This document shows, piece by piece, positions 25,555-33,898 of a stretch of DNA of 64,000 bases. The stretch comes from JALZKA01 sp963734015 (GTDB lineage Bacteria; Actinomycetota; Thermoleophilia; Solirubrobacterales; 70-9), in assembly GCA_963734015.1 (NCBI GenBank), contig CAVTFG010000002.1:186001-250000 (forward strand), in the 5' to 3' direction. The notes beneath the pieces are model-generated. The model saw only the letters and a program-made list of their open reading frames with translations, was not told the DNA's origin and searched no databases. Numbering within the stretch: the stretch's first letter is position 1; each line of letters begins with the position of its first letter. The position numbers and the translations under genes were made by a program.

Positions 25555-25968
25555 CTACCCGGCCAGCAGCCAGACGCCGATCGTCGCGACCACCAGCCCC
25601 GCCTCGATCGCAGCGATCAGGCCCGCTGCACCGGCCAGCGTGCCGGTGTCGAACCCGGCCAGGAACGCGATCACCAGGATCGCCGCCGCGAGGCCTCCCC
25701 AGACGAGTAGCGAGACCTCCCACCGCCGGTCACGGTCCGCGTAACGCTCGCGGAGGCGAAGCTCGATCCCGAAGGGGAACGCGACCAACGCGGCCAGCAA
25801 CCCCGCCGCGAACACGACCAGCCAGCCGTTCACTCCGTCCGCCTCGAGATACGGCTCGCCCGCGGCGCCGGCGAGGATCAGCGAGACCACGGCGGTGGCG
25901 CCCCCGCCCACGGCCAGCAGCGCGGCGACCCGCCCGGTTCGCTCGCTCTCACCCCACCCGTTCGACAC
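25555..25968 (-). CDS. Four-helix membrane protein of unknown function
   Basis: A 137-aa protein from a GTG at 25968 (VSNGWGESERTG). It has four hydrophobic segments: VAALLAVGGGATAVVSLILAG, GWLVVFAAGLLAALVAFPFG, VSLLVWGGLAAAILVIAFLAG and AAIEAGLVVATIGVWLLAG. The loop RLRERYADRDRRWE is strongly charged. I recognise no named family. It lies 23 bp downstream of the MerR gene on the same strand and may be its cotranscribed partner. Confidence 0.62.
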   Translation of the reverse strand: MSNGWGESERTGRVAALLAVGGGATAVVSLILAGAAGEPYLEADGVNGWLVVFAAGLLAALVAFPFGIELRLRERYADRDRRWEVSLLVWGGLAAAILVIAFLAGFDTGTLAGAAGLIAAIEAGLVVATIGVWLLAG

Positions 25969-25991
25969 GCGCCGATCGTACGCGGGCGACG

Positions 25992-26699
25992 TCAGTCGCG
26001 CTGCGATCGCTGGCGCTCGAGCTCGTCGGTGAGCGCCTTTGCGTGGAGCGCGCCGATCAGGTCCGGGAAGGGGCTGGCACCGCCGTCGAGCAGATCGGCG
26101 GCCCGATCCGGGTCGAGCGCGGCGAAGCGTTCGAGGAGCAGCTCGAGCTCGTCCGTGATCACCGGCGCCAGGCCCCCCATCAGGCGGGCGACGTCCCGCG
26201 CGCCGAAGCCGGTCGTCTCGTTCCACCCCGCGGCCCGAAACCGCGCGATCGCTTCGATCACGCGCACCTCGGCCTGCGAGTAGCCGGCCTCGTCTGGACT
26301 GAGTACCCCCACCTCGGCGAGACGGCGCAGCGCCCGCTCGGGGATCTCGTAGCGCTCGAGGACCTCGGCCTCGGGCGTGCGCTCCGCCAGCGGCGCCAGG
26401 ACCCTGTCGACAAGGGACTCCCCGGCCTCGACCACACCCTGCAGCCGCTCCACGTCGCCGCCGGCCGAGTCCAGCAGCTCGCGGATCACCCGGAGCGGCA
26501 TGAACCGCTCCTCCTGAAGCTGCTTGATCAGGCGAATCCGGTCGGCGAACTCGGGCGGGTAGTACGCCATGTTGCGCGAGGTCTTGACCGGCTCGGGCAG
26601 CAGGCCCTCGCGCAGGTAGTGCCGAACCGTCGCCACGGGCACCTCCGCCCGTTCGGCCAACTCCGAGATCTTCAGCAGCTCTTGAGCGGGGGCACTCAT
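25992..26699 (-). CDS. MerR family transcriptional regulator
   Basis: A 235-aa regulator. The N-terminal winged helix LLKISELAERAEVPVATVRHYLREGLLPEP and the second helix pair (RIRLIKQLQEERFMPLRVIRELL) are classical MerR. The long C-terminal helical region (about 90-235) probably senses an effector; no cysteine cluster is seen, so it is not a metal sensor of the usual kind. Its ATG overlaps the stop of the CoA-transferase gene upstream on the same strand (ATGA), so it belongs to the catabolic operon and probably regulates it. Confidence 0.85.
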   Translation of the reverse strand: MSAPAQELLKISELAERAEVPVATVRHYLREGLLPEPVKTSRNMAYYPPEFADRIRLIKQLQEERFMPLRVIRELLDSAGGDVERLQGVVEAGESLVDRVLAPLAERTPEAEVLERYEIPERALRRLAEVGVLSPDEAGYSQAEVRVIEAIARFRAAGWNETTGFGARDVARLMGGLAPVITDELELLLERFAALDPDRAADLLDGGASPFPDLIGALHAKALTDELERQRSQRD

Positions 26700-27925
26700 G
26701 AGAGGAACGAACCCGTCGCATCCTTGCTCGGCCCTGCCGCAGCACCCGACTCCAGCAGCGCGTCGGCGTCGATCCCAGCCCTGCGGAGGACATCCTCGGT
26801 GTGCTCGCCCAGCGCCGGGGCGGGCCTGGTCGCGTCGCCCGGCGTCCGCGAGAACTTCACCGGCATCCCGAGCAGGCGCACGGGACCGACCTCCGGCTGG
26901 TCCAGTTCGACGACCATGTCGCGTTCGCGCGTGAGATTCGAGGCGAGCGCCTCGTCGAGGTCGAGCACCGGCTCGATGCAGCAGTCGTGCTCGTCGTTGA
27001 ACGCCGTCCACTCGGCCTTCGAGCGGCCGGCGAAGACCGCGGCGATCAGCGCATGACCTTCCGATCCCGGCTTCGCGAACTGGTGCTCGAGGAGGTCAGG
27101 CCGCTCGACTCCCGCACAGAACGCCTGCCAGAACTTCGGCTCCAGGGCGCCGACGCTGACCCAGCCGTCCGCGCATTCGTACGGCAGGTAACAAGCAACG
27201 CCGCCGTTCAGCATCTCCTGCCCGCGGTGCGGCACCCTCCCGTCCGCGAGGAACGCGCCGGCGACCATGGCCAGCCAGCTCTGGGCTCCGTCGGTCATCG
27301 AGACGTCGACGAACTGGCCCTCGCCGGAGCGCTCCCGCTCCCAGAGGGCCGCGAGGATCCCGAACACGCCCATCAGGCCGCCGCCGCCGAGGTCGGCCAC
27401 CTGCCCGGCCGCCTGGACCGGCGGCCCGCCGGCGGCGCCGGTGAGGCCGAGCAGGCCCCCGAGCGCCAGGTAGTTCGTGTCGTGGCCGGCGCGCGCGGTG
27501 TTGGGCCCGGTCTGGCCGTAGCCGGTAATCGCGCAGTAGACGATCCGCGGGTTGCGCTTGCGCAGCGCGTCGTATCCGCAGCCGAGGCGGTCCAGGACTC
27601 CGGGGCGGAAGCTCTCGAGGACGACGTCCGCGTCCTCGGCCAGCCGGAGGAGCGCCTCCCGCCCGCCGTCCGACTTCAGGTCGAGCCTGATCGAGCGCTT
27701 GCCGCGATTGAGCGCGAGGTAGAGCGCCGAACGGGTGCCGAGGCCCTGGTGCTCGTCCGCGCCGACATAGGGCGGCGACCAGCGCACGTAGTCGCCCATG
27801 CCCGTGTCCTCGACCTTGACGACGTCGGCGCCCGCGTCGGCGAGCAGCAGCGAGCAGAACCCACCCGGCAGGAGCCGGCTCAGGTCGAGTACGCGGACAC
27901 CGTCGAGCGCACCGGGAGCGAGCAT
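26696..27925 (-). CDS. Family III CoA-transferase (CaiB/BaiF), alpha-methylacyl-CoA racemase-like
   Basis: A 409-aa family III CoA-transferase or racemase. Landmarks are VRVLDLSRLLPGGFCSLLLADAGADVVKVEDTG, LNRGKRSIRLDLKS, DVVLESFRPGVLDRLG, YCAITGYGQTGP and GHDTNYLALGGLLGLTG, where the catalytic Asp of the family lies (GHD). It either moves CoA between acids or epimerises 2-methylacyl-CoAs, which prepares branched chains for beta-oxidation. It overlaps MerR downstream by 4 bp and shares base 27925 with the BKACE stop upstream, so it is part of one operon. Confidence 0.9.
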   Translation of the reverse strand: MLAPGALDGVRVLDLSRLLPGGFCSLLLADAGADVVKVEDTGMGDYVRWSPPYVGADEHQGLGTRSALYLALNRGKRSIRLDLKSDGGREALLRLAEDADVVLESFRPGVLDRLGCGYDALRKRNPRIVYCAITGYGQTGPNTARAGHDTNYLALGGLLGLTGAAGGPPVQAAGQVADLGGGGLMGVFGILAALWERERSGEGQFVDVSMTDGAQSWLAMVAGAFLADGRVPHRGQEMLNGGVACYLPYECADGWVSVGALEPKFWQAFCAGVERPDLLEHQFAKPGSEGHALIAAVFAGRSKAEWTAFNDEHDCCIEPVLDLDEALASNLTRERDMVVELDQPEVGPVRLLGMPVKFSRTPGDATRPAPALGEHTEDVLRRAGIDADALLESGAAAGPSKDATGSFLS

Positions 27926-28902
27926 CAGCCCGCCTCCGACCCCGTGCCCCCCGGACGCGAAGCGGAGGAGGCTACGGGCATTTGTCCTAGCGCCTGCGAG
28001 CGCTCCTTCAGCCCGAGCATCCCGCGCGCCTCGGCGACCGTCGCCGCGCGCCGGCCGATGTCCTCGGCCATCTGCCGCGCCTTGGCGATCAGCTCGCCGT
28101 TCGACTTCGCCATCTCGCCGTTCGGGAGATAGAGGTTGTCCTCGAGGCCCGCACGGACGTTGCCCCCGAGCGTCAGCGAGGTGCCGAGCAGCTTCCACTG
28201 GTCGCGGGAGATGCCGATCACCTGCCAGTTGGCGCCCGTGTCCGGGCCGCCGGGGATCTGTTCGGCCATGAACGAGATGTTCCGCGTCGTCGGCCGGATG
28301 CCGCCGGTGACGCCCATCACGAGCGAGATCTGGTGCGGCTCGGTAACCAGGCCCATCGCGATCAGCGGGTCGAGGTTCGCGACGTGGCCGGCATCGAAGC
28401 ACTCGTGCTCGGGCTTGATCCCGAGGTCGCGCATCTCGGTCAGGAACTCGATGATGGTGTCGAACGAGTTCTCGAAGACCGCCTTGAAGACGAAGTCGTT
28501 CCGCCGCTTCGAGAACTTGGCGTAGTTCATCGACGACATATTCAGCGCGGCGACGTCCGGTGTCAGCGCGCGCAGGTATTCCAACCGCTTCTCGATCGGG
28601 ACCCCGATCGCGCCGGTCGAGTAGTTGACGATCACGTCGTCCACCTCGTCGAGGATCGCCCTGGTGATCGCCTGGAAGTCCTCGATCTCGTAGCTCGGGA
28701 CGCCGTCGGGGGTGCGGGCGTGGATGTGGATCTGCGATGCCCCCTCGTCGATCGCGCGCCGCGCCTCGGCGGCGTACTCCTCGGGCGTATACGGGATCGC
28801 CGGGCACTGCTCGCGGTTGGCGATCGCGCCCGAGATCGAGCAGCTGATGATCACCGGGTCTTCGAAGCGGCTCAGACCGGCATCACCCCGTGCTTTCGCC
28901 AC
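27925..28902 (-). CDS. Beta-keto acid cleavage enzyme (BKACE, DUF849)
   Basis: Zn-dependent condensation/cleavage of a beta-keto acid with acetyl-CoA to give acetoacetate and a new acyl-CoA. The 325-aa TIM-barrel protein has the metal-binding QIHIHARTPDG motif (two His), VIVNYSTGAIG, EHECFDAGHVANL and VMGVTGGIRPTTRNI. A GTG at 28902 fits best and overlaps the carboxyltransferase 3' end by 31 bp; an internal GTG at 28854 would remove the first strand. The particular beta-keto acid cannot be predicted; the neighbours (CoA-transferase, carboxyltransferase, enoyl-CoA hydratase) suggest an acyl-CoA catabolic route not assigned to a textbook pathway. Confidence 0.88.
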   Translation of the reverse strand: MAKARGDAGLSRFEDPVIISCSISGAIANREQCPAIPYTPEEYAAEARRAIDEGASQIHIHARTPDGVPSYEIEDFQAITRAILDEVDDVIVNYSTGAIGVPIEKRLEYLRALTPDVAALNMSSMNYAKFSKRRNDFVFKAVFENSFDTIIEFLTEMRDLGIKPEHECFDAGHVANLDPLIAMGLVTEPHQISLVMGVTGGIRPTTRNISFMAEQIPGGPDTGANWQVIGISRDQWKLLGTSLTLGGNVRAGLEDNLYLPNGEMAKSNGELIAKARQMAEDIGRRAATVAEARGMLGLKERSQALGQMPVASSASRPGGTGSEAG

Positions 28903-30422
28903 GGCCGCTCGACCTTCTTGTCCTTCGCCATACGAAGCGCCGAGATGATCCGCGGGCGGGTCTCGCGAGGGTCGATGACGTCGTCGATCATCGCGTTGCC
29001 GGCCGCGATGTAGACGTCGATTTGCTCGCGGACCGCCTCCAGCATCGTCTCGCGGGTCGCGTCGGGGTCGTCCGAGGCCTCGATCGCCGAGCGGCCGATG
29101 ATGTTGACCGCCCCCTCCGCGCCCATCACCGAGATCTCGGCCGACGGCCAGGCGTAGATCTGGTCCGGCTCGTACGCCTTGCCGTTCATCACGTAGTACC
29201 CGGCGCCGTACGCCTTGCGCACGACGACGGTCACCTTCGGCACGGTGGCGCGCGAGATCGCGTAGAGCATCTTCGCGCCGTGGCGAATGATCCCGGCGTG
29301 CTCGACCTTCGAGCCGACCATGAAGCCGGGCACGTCCTGGAGGAACACGAGCGGGATCGAGAACGCGTCGCACAGGTTCACGAACCGGGCCGCCTTGTCG
29401 GCCGAGTCGTTCTCGAGGATCCCGCCCAGCTGCTTCGGCTGGTTCGCGACGATGCCGACGGGCTGGCCGCCGAACCGAGCCAGGCAGGTGATGATCGTCC
29501 TCGCGAACCTCGGCTTGATGTCGAAGTACTCGCCGTCGTCGACGACCTCGCGGATCACCTCGTACATGTCGTACGGGTGCCGGTTCGACTCGGGGACGAT
29601 GTCGAGGAGCCGCTCCGACATGCGGTCGTCGGGATCGCTCGTCGCCCGCACCGGCGGCTTCTGCTCGCAGTTCGAGGGGAAGAACGAGAGGTAGGTCTTC
29701 ACCGCCTCGATGCACTCGGGGTCGTCTGAGACCTCGAGGTCCCCCACTCCCGACTTCCGGCAGTGGACCTTGGCGCCGCCCAGGTCCTCCATCGAGATGT
29801 CCTCGCCGGTGACCGCCTTGGTCAGGTGCGGGCCGGCGAGCGCCATCGCTCCCTGCCCGACGACCATTGGCACGAAGTCGGAGAGCCCGGGGATGTACGC
29901 GGTGCCGGCCGCGCACGGCCCGAGCATCGCGGCGACCAGCGGCACCACCCCCGACATCTCGACCTCCTCGCGGAACAGGTGGCCGGAGCCGGCGAAGAGC
30001 GAGCCCGCGGCCTCCTGGATCCGCGCTCCGGCCGAGTCGAGAAGCCAGACCAGCGGCATCCGCTGCTTCAGCGCGAGCTCGCGCAGCCGCGTGACCTTGA
30101 GCTCGCCGGTCATCCCCATCGAGCCGGCCATGACAGTGAAGTCGTAGGCGGCGATCGCGACCGGGCGCCCGTCGACGTCGCCCCACCCGGTGATCACGCC
30201 GTCGGCCGGCGCTTCCTTGCCGGCCATCGCCTTCTGGGAGAAATGCGGGCGCCCGTGGATGCCCATCTCGACGAAGGTGCCCTCGTCCACGAGCAGGTCG
30301 ATCCGCTCGCGCGCCGTCAGCTTGCCCGCCGAGTGCTGCTTCTCGATCTTCTCCGGACCGCCCCCCAGCTTCGCGGTCTCGCGACGCTCGTGCAGGTCCT
30401 CGGTGCGCTCGCGCAGATCCAT
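28872..30422 (-). CDS. Acyl-CoA carboxylase, carboxyltransferase (beta) subunit
   Basis: Biotin-dependent carboxyltransferase of the PccB/AccD/MccB family, 516 aa. The N-terminal half carries KLTARERIDLLVDEGTF, LDSAGARIQEAAGSLFAGSGHLF and GPCAAGTAYIPGLSDF. The C-terminal half carries FLQDVPGFMVGSKVEHAGIIRHGAKMLYA and the oxyanion-hole VRKAYGAGYYVMNG. It carboxylates acetyl-, propionyl- or branched enoyl-CoA. The biotin carboxylase alpha subunit is not in the window; the nearest carrier candidate is the 70-aa BCCP at 45141. It is next to an enoyl-CoA hydratase (no gap), an arrangement also seen in leucine/geranyl degradation, but the substrate is unproven. Confidence 0.93.
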   Translation of the reverse strand: MDLRERTEDLHERRETAKLGGGPEKIEKQHSAGKLTARERIDLLVDEGTFVEMGIHGRPHFSQKAMAGKEAPADGVITGWGDVDGRPVAIAAYDFTVMAGSMGMTGELKVTRLRELALKQRMPLVWLLDSAGARIQEAAGSLFAGSGHLFREEVEMSGVVPLVAAMLGPCAAGTAYIPGLSDFVPMVVGQGAMALAGPHLTKAVTGEDISMEDLGGAKVHCRKSGVGDLEVSDDPECIEAVKTYLSFFPSNCEQKPPVRATSDPDDRMSERLLDIVPESNRHPYDMYEVIREVVDDGEYFDIKPRFARTIITCLARFGGQPVGIVANQPKQLGGILENDSADKAARFVNLCDAFSIPLVFLQDVPGFMVGSKVEHAGIIRHGAKMLYAISRATVPKVTVVVRKAYGAGYYVMNGKAYEPDQIYAWPSAEISVMGAEGAVNIIGRSAIEASDDPDATRETMLEAVREQIDVYIAAGNAMIDDVIDPRETRPRIISALRMAKDKKVERPWRKHGVMPV

Positions 30423-31208
30423 TCAGCGGCCCTTCCAGTTCGGATCGCGCTTCTCGAAGAACGCCGTCACGCCCTCGATCGCATCCTCGGTCGAGAGCTC
30501 GATCGTGAGCTGTGTGCGCAGGTACTCCAGGGCGTCCATCAACGTCATGTCCATCTGCCGCCACATCGCGTCCTTGCCCAGCTTCATCACCAAGGGCGAC
30601 TTCGAGGCCAGCTTGGACGCCCAGTCGGCGACCGCATCGTCGAACTCCTCGGCCGCGACGACCTTGTTGACGATTCCCGCCTCGCGCGCCTCCTCCGCCG
30701 TCAGCCGCTCGCCGAGCAGCAGCATCTCCGTCGTCTTCTTTCGCGGGACGTTGCGGTAGATCAACGCCATGATCATGAACGGGAACAGCCCGACGTTGAT
30801 CTCGGGCGTCCCGAAGCCGGCGGTGTCCTTGGCGACGATCAGGTCGCAGGCCAGGGCGATGCCGAGCGAGCCCGCGAGGACGTGACCGTTGGCGGCGACG
30901 AGCGTGGGCTTCCCGAGCTCGCCGATCTCGCGGAACACGTCGACGAAGAGCTTGATCCCCATGTACTTGGTCGCGACCGGCGCGTCGGCCGCGAACCCGC
31001 CCAGGTTGCCGCCGGCGGAGAAGACCTTCTCGTGGGTCGACGTGAGCACGACGACCCTCGCGCCCGCGTCCCCCTTCGCCTGACGCAGGGCCGCGAGCAG
31101 CTCGCCGAGGAGTTCGTCGGAGAGCGCGTTGCGGGTTTCCGGGTCGTCGAGCGCGATCGTCGCGACGCCGTCGGCAACCGCGTAGCTGAGCTTCTGGTGG
31201 TCGGCCAT
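30423..31208 (-). CDS. Enoyl-CoA hydratase/isomerase (crotonase family)
   Basis: A 261-aa crotonase. It has the oxyanion-hole segments FSAGGNLGGFA and AANGHVLAGSLGIALACDLIVA, and the AGFGTPEINVGLFPFMIMALI block in the region where the catalytic glutamates sit. It is the first gene of the minus-strand operon (hydratase, carboxyltransferase, BKACE, CoA-transferase, MerR). A palindromic site lies between it and the divergent acyl-CoA dehydrogenase. It probably hydrates an enoyl-CoA produced by the dehydrogenases nearby. Confidence 0.92.
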   Translation of the reverse strand: MADHQKLSYAVADGVATIALDDPETRNALSDELLGELLAALRQAKGDAGARVVVLTSTHEKVFSAGGNLGGFAADAPVATKYMGIKLFVDVFREIGELGKPTLVAANGHVLAGSLGIALACDLIVAKDTAGFGTPEINVGLFPFMIMALIYRNVPRKKTTEMLLLGERLTAEEAREAGIVNKVVAAEEFDDAVADWASKLASKSPLVMKLGKDAMWRQMDMTLMDALEYLRTQLTIELSTEDAIEGVTAFFEKRDPNWKGR

Positions 31209-31211
31209 AAG

Positions 31212-31237
31212 TAGAAAGTACTACTCTACACTTTCTA
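31212..31237. promoter_or_regulatory. Candidate operator between divergent acyl-CoA genes
   Basis: Perfect 8-bp arms TAGAAAGT (31212-31219) and ACTTTCTA (31230-31237) around a 10-bp centre, in an unusually AT-rich patch between the hydratase start (31208) and the dehydrogenase start (31275). The site touches the hydratase start codon region and could control both directions. The MerR protein of the operon is a candidate binder; it differs from the FadR-like box at 23806. Confidence 0.55.
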
Positions 31238-31274
31238 AGCCGCACGCACCGTTTCCGCCGGAAGGACGCAACAC

Positions 31275-32474
31275 GTGACCACCGCCGTGATCAAGCCGGA
31301 GCACGAGGCCGCTCGCAAGCACCTCATCTTCACGCAGGAGCACATCGACCTGCGCGACTCGATGACCGCCTGGGTCCAGAAGGAGCTCCATCCGCACCGC
31401 AACGAGTGGGAGGAGACCCTCTGGCCGGACTCCGCGATGCGCCGCGCCGGCGAGCTCGGGTATCTCGGGCTCTGCTTCCCGGAGGAGTACGGCGGCCAGG
31501 GCGGCGACTACTTCTACTCGCTGGTCCGGGCCGAGTGCATGAGCCACTCGGGCTCCGGCGGCACCAACATGGGCTTCGCCGTACAGACCGACATGGTCCT
31601 GCCCCCCGTCCACCTGCTGGGCTCCGAGGAGCAGAAGCAGCGCTACCTCGTGCCGGGGATCAAGGGCGAGCGCATCGGCTGCCTCGGCATCACCGAGCCC
31701 GGCGCGGGGTCCGACGTGGCGGGCATCCGGACGACGGCAATCCGCGACGGCGACGAGTACGTCATCAACGGCTCCAAGATCTTCATCACGAACGGCGCCC
31801 GCGCCGACTTCTGCGTGCTGGTCACCAAGACCGACCCGGAGGCGCGGCATGAGGGCATCACGCTGTTCGTCGTCGACCTGCGCGACGAGGACGGCAACAC
31901 CGTCCCCGGCTTCAGCGTCTCGCGGACGCTCGAGAAGATGGGAATGCACGCGTCCGACACCGCCGAGCTCGCCTTCGAGGACATGCGCGTCCCGGCCGAC
32001 GCCGTCCTGGGCGAGGTCGGCAAGGGCTTCTACCACATCAGCTGGGAGCTCCAGGGGGAGCGGTTGGTGGCGGCCGCCGGGTGTTACGCGTCGTGTGAGC
32101 GCATGTTCGAGAAGACGCTCGAATACGCCCAGGAGCGCGAGGCGTTCGGCCGTCCGATTGGCCGTTTCCAGGCGATCCGGCACAAGTTCGCCGACATGGC
32201 GACGAAGATCGAGGCCGCGAAGCAGATGACGCACGCCACGGCCTGGAGGTTCGCCAACGGCGAGTACCCGGTGCGCGAGATCACGATGGCGAAGCTGTTC
32301 GCCACGCGCACCTGCCACGAGGTCGCGGACGAGTGCGTCCAGATCTTCGGCGGCTACGGCTACATGAAGGAGTACGAGATCGAGCGCGCGTACCGCGATC
32401 AGCGCCTGAACCGGATCGGCGCCGGCACCGACGAGATCATGCTCGACGTCATCGGCCGGAGCTACGGCATATGA
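31275..32474 (+). CDS. Acyl-CoA dehydrogenase
   Basis: FAD-dependent alpha,beta-dehydrogenation of an acyl-CoA. The 399-aa protein starts from a GTG (VTTAVIKPEHE). It has CLGITEPGAGSDVAGIRTTA with the FAD-side signature, ERLVAAAGCYASCERM, the C-terminal QIFGGYGYMKEYEIERAYRDQRL, and IGAGTDEIMLDVIGR, where the family catalytic Glu lies in the GTDEI region. It overlaps the next dehydrogenase (ATGA at 32471-32474). Chain-length or branched specificity is not evident. Confidence 0.94.
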   Translation: MTTAVIKPEHEAARKHLIFTQEHIDLRDSMTAWVQKELHPHRNEWEETLWPDSAMRRAGELGYLGLCFPEEYGGQGGDYFYSLVRAECMSHSGSGGTNMGFAVQTDMVLPPVHLLGSEEQKQRYLVPGIKGERIGCLGITEPGAGSDVAGIRTTAIRDGDEYVINGSKIFITNGARADFCVLVTKTDPEARHEGITLFVVDLRDEDGNTVPGFSVSRTLEKMGMHASDTAELAFEDMRVPADAVLGEVGKGFYHISWELQGERLVAAAGCYASCERMFEKTLEYAQEREAFGRPIGRFQAIRHKFADMATKIEAAKQMTHATAWRFANGEYPVREITMAKLFATRTCHEVADECVQIFGGYGYMKEYEIERAYRDQRLNRIGAGTDEIMLDVIGRSYGI

Positions 32475-33661
32475 GCACCGCGACGGCCGAGGCGGTCAAC
32501 CTGCCGCTCGTCGCCACCGACGAGGAGGTGGAGATCCGCGCGGCCGTGCGCGGGATCTGCGAGAGCGTGGGCGGGCCGGAGTACCACCGTCGGATCGTCG
32601 AAGCCGACGAGTCGCCACGCGAGCTGTGGGACGCGCTGGCCGACAAGGGCTACCTCGGGGTCAACCTGCCCGAGCGCTACGGCGGCGGAGGGCTCGGCAT
32701 GCAAGCGCTCCAGGCCGTTGGCGAGGAGATCTCCGCGGCCGGCTGCTCGCTGCTCCTGATCGTGGTCTCCCCCGCGATCGTCGGCTCGATCCTCACCAGG
32801 CACGGCACCGAGGCCCAGCGCGAGCGCTGGCTGCCCGAGATCGCCGCGGGCACCACGAGAGTGGCGTTCGCGATCACCGAGCCCGACGCAGGGACCAACT
32901 CGCACAACCTCGCGACCGCCGCCACCCGCGACGGCGACGTCTACCGCCTGCGCGGGACGAAGACGTTCATCTCCGGTGTCGAGGACGCGCAGGCGATCCT
33001 GGTAATCGCGCGCAAGCGCGAGTAGGACGGGTCGCTCGGCCTCCCCCTGCTGATGCTGGTGGACACCGATTCGCCGGGGCTGGAGAAGCAGTTCATCCCG
33101 GTCTCGGTCAAGGCCTCGGACAAGCAGTGGACCCTGTTCTTCGATGACGTCGTGGTGCCCGCCGATCGAGTGGTCGGCGAGTCCGAGACCGCGGGACTCA
33201 AGGCCGCGTTCGACGGGCTCAACCCGGAGCGGATCATGGGCGCCGCGGTGGCGAACGGCGTGGGGCAGCGGGCGCTCCGGCTCGCCGCGGACTACGCGAA
33301 TGAGCGAAAGGTCTGGAACGGCGCGCCAATCGGCTCGCATCAGGGCCTCTCCCACCCTCTTGCGCAGGCGAAGATCGAGCTCGAGCTTGCGCGCCTGATG
33401 ACGCAGAAGGCAGCGGCGCTCTACGACGCGGGCGCGCCCGCCGGCGAGCCGGCGAACATGGCGAAGTACGCGGCCGCCGAGGCTTCGATCCGCTGCGTCG
33501 ACCAGGCGATCCAGACGCACGGCGGCAACGGCTTCGCGCTCGAGTACGGGCTGACCGACATGTACTGGGGAGCCCGCCTGACCAGGACCGCACCGGTCTC
33601 GCGCGAGATGATCCTGAACTACGTCGCCGAGCACTCGTTGGGCCTGCCGCGCTCGTACTGA
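32471..33661 (+). pseudogene. Acyl-CoA dehydrogenase interrupted by an in-frame TAG
   Basis: The frame starts at the ATG overlapping the previous stop and shows a normal acyl-CoA dehydrogenase: NLPERYGGGGLGMQALQAVGEE, AFAITEPDAGTNSHNLATAA, then VIARKRE followed by a TAG at 33023-33025. The same frame continues at once with DGSLGLPLLMLVDTDSPGLEKQ and runs to the end (QTHGGNGFALEYGLTDMYWG). No frame change is needed, so this is a single nonsense codon or a base error (GAG or AAG to TAG). If real, the gene would give a 184-aa inactive fragment unless a tRNA reads UAG. Product otherwise ~396 aa. Confidence 0.85.
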
Positions 33662-33799
33662 CCAACCTGCGCTCCCGCCTCCGACGGGCCGAGCTGCGGG
33701 CCGCGACCGACGACAAGGGCGCTCCCGGCCGGGACCCGCGGTTCGGGTTCGGCCGCGTGACGCTCTCGAAGGTCACGCCCTAGGTGGTTCAGTGGAAGG

Positions 33800-33826
33800 C
33801 GGGGCGGGCGCATTGCGCCCGCCCCG
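33800..33826. terminator. Strong bidirectional terminator-like hairpin
   Basis: Perfect 12-bp GC stem CGGGGCGGGCGC/GCGCCCGCCCCG with a 3-nt ATT loop, between the convergent dehydrogenase (ends 33661) and sigma-factor gene (ends 33899). No T-run follows, as usual in high-GC actinobacteria. The 33662-33784 stretch before it holds a short open frame resembling the end of a subtilase, which I do not call as a gene. Confidence 0.75.
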
Positions 33827-33898
33827 TCGTTCCTGCTCACGAGGGATGACGGGCATCGACCGCACATTCGCCTTCCCCCCGTTGGCGAGCTACCGACG

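Noticed and set aside
27925..31245. 1106-codon minus-strand frame covering several genes
   Set aside because: Only its last part is the BKACE gene; the rest is an Arg/Gly-rich shadow of the carboxyltransferase and hydratase genes.
33662..33784. Short frame resembling a subtilase end (DPRFGFGRVTLSKV)
   Set aside because: About 40 codons with no start and no catalytic part; at most a gene remnant.
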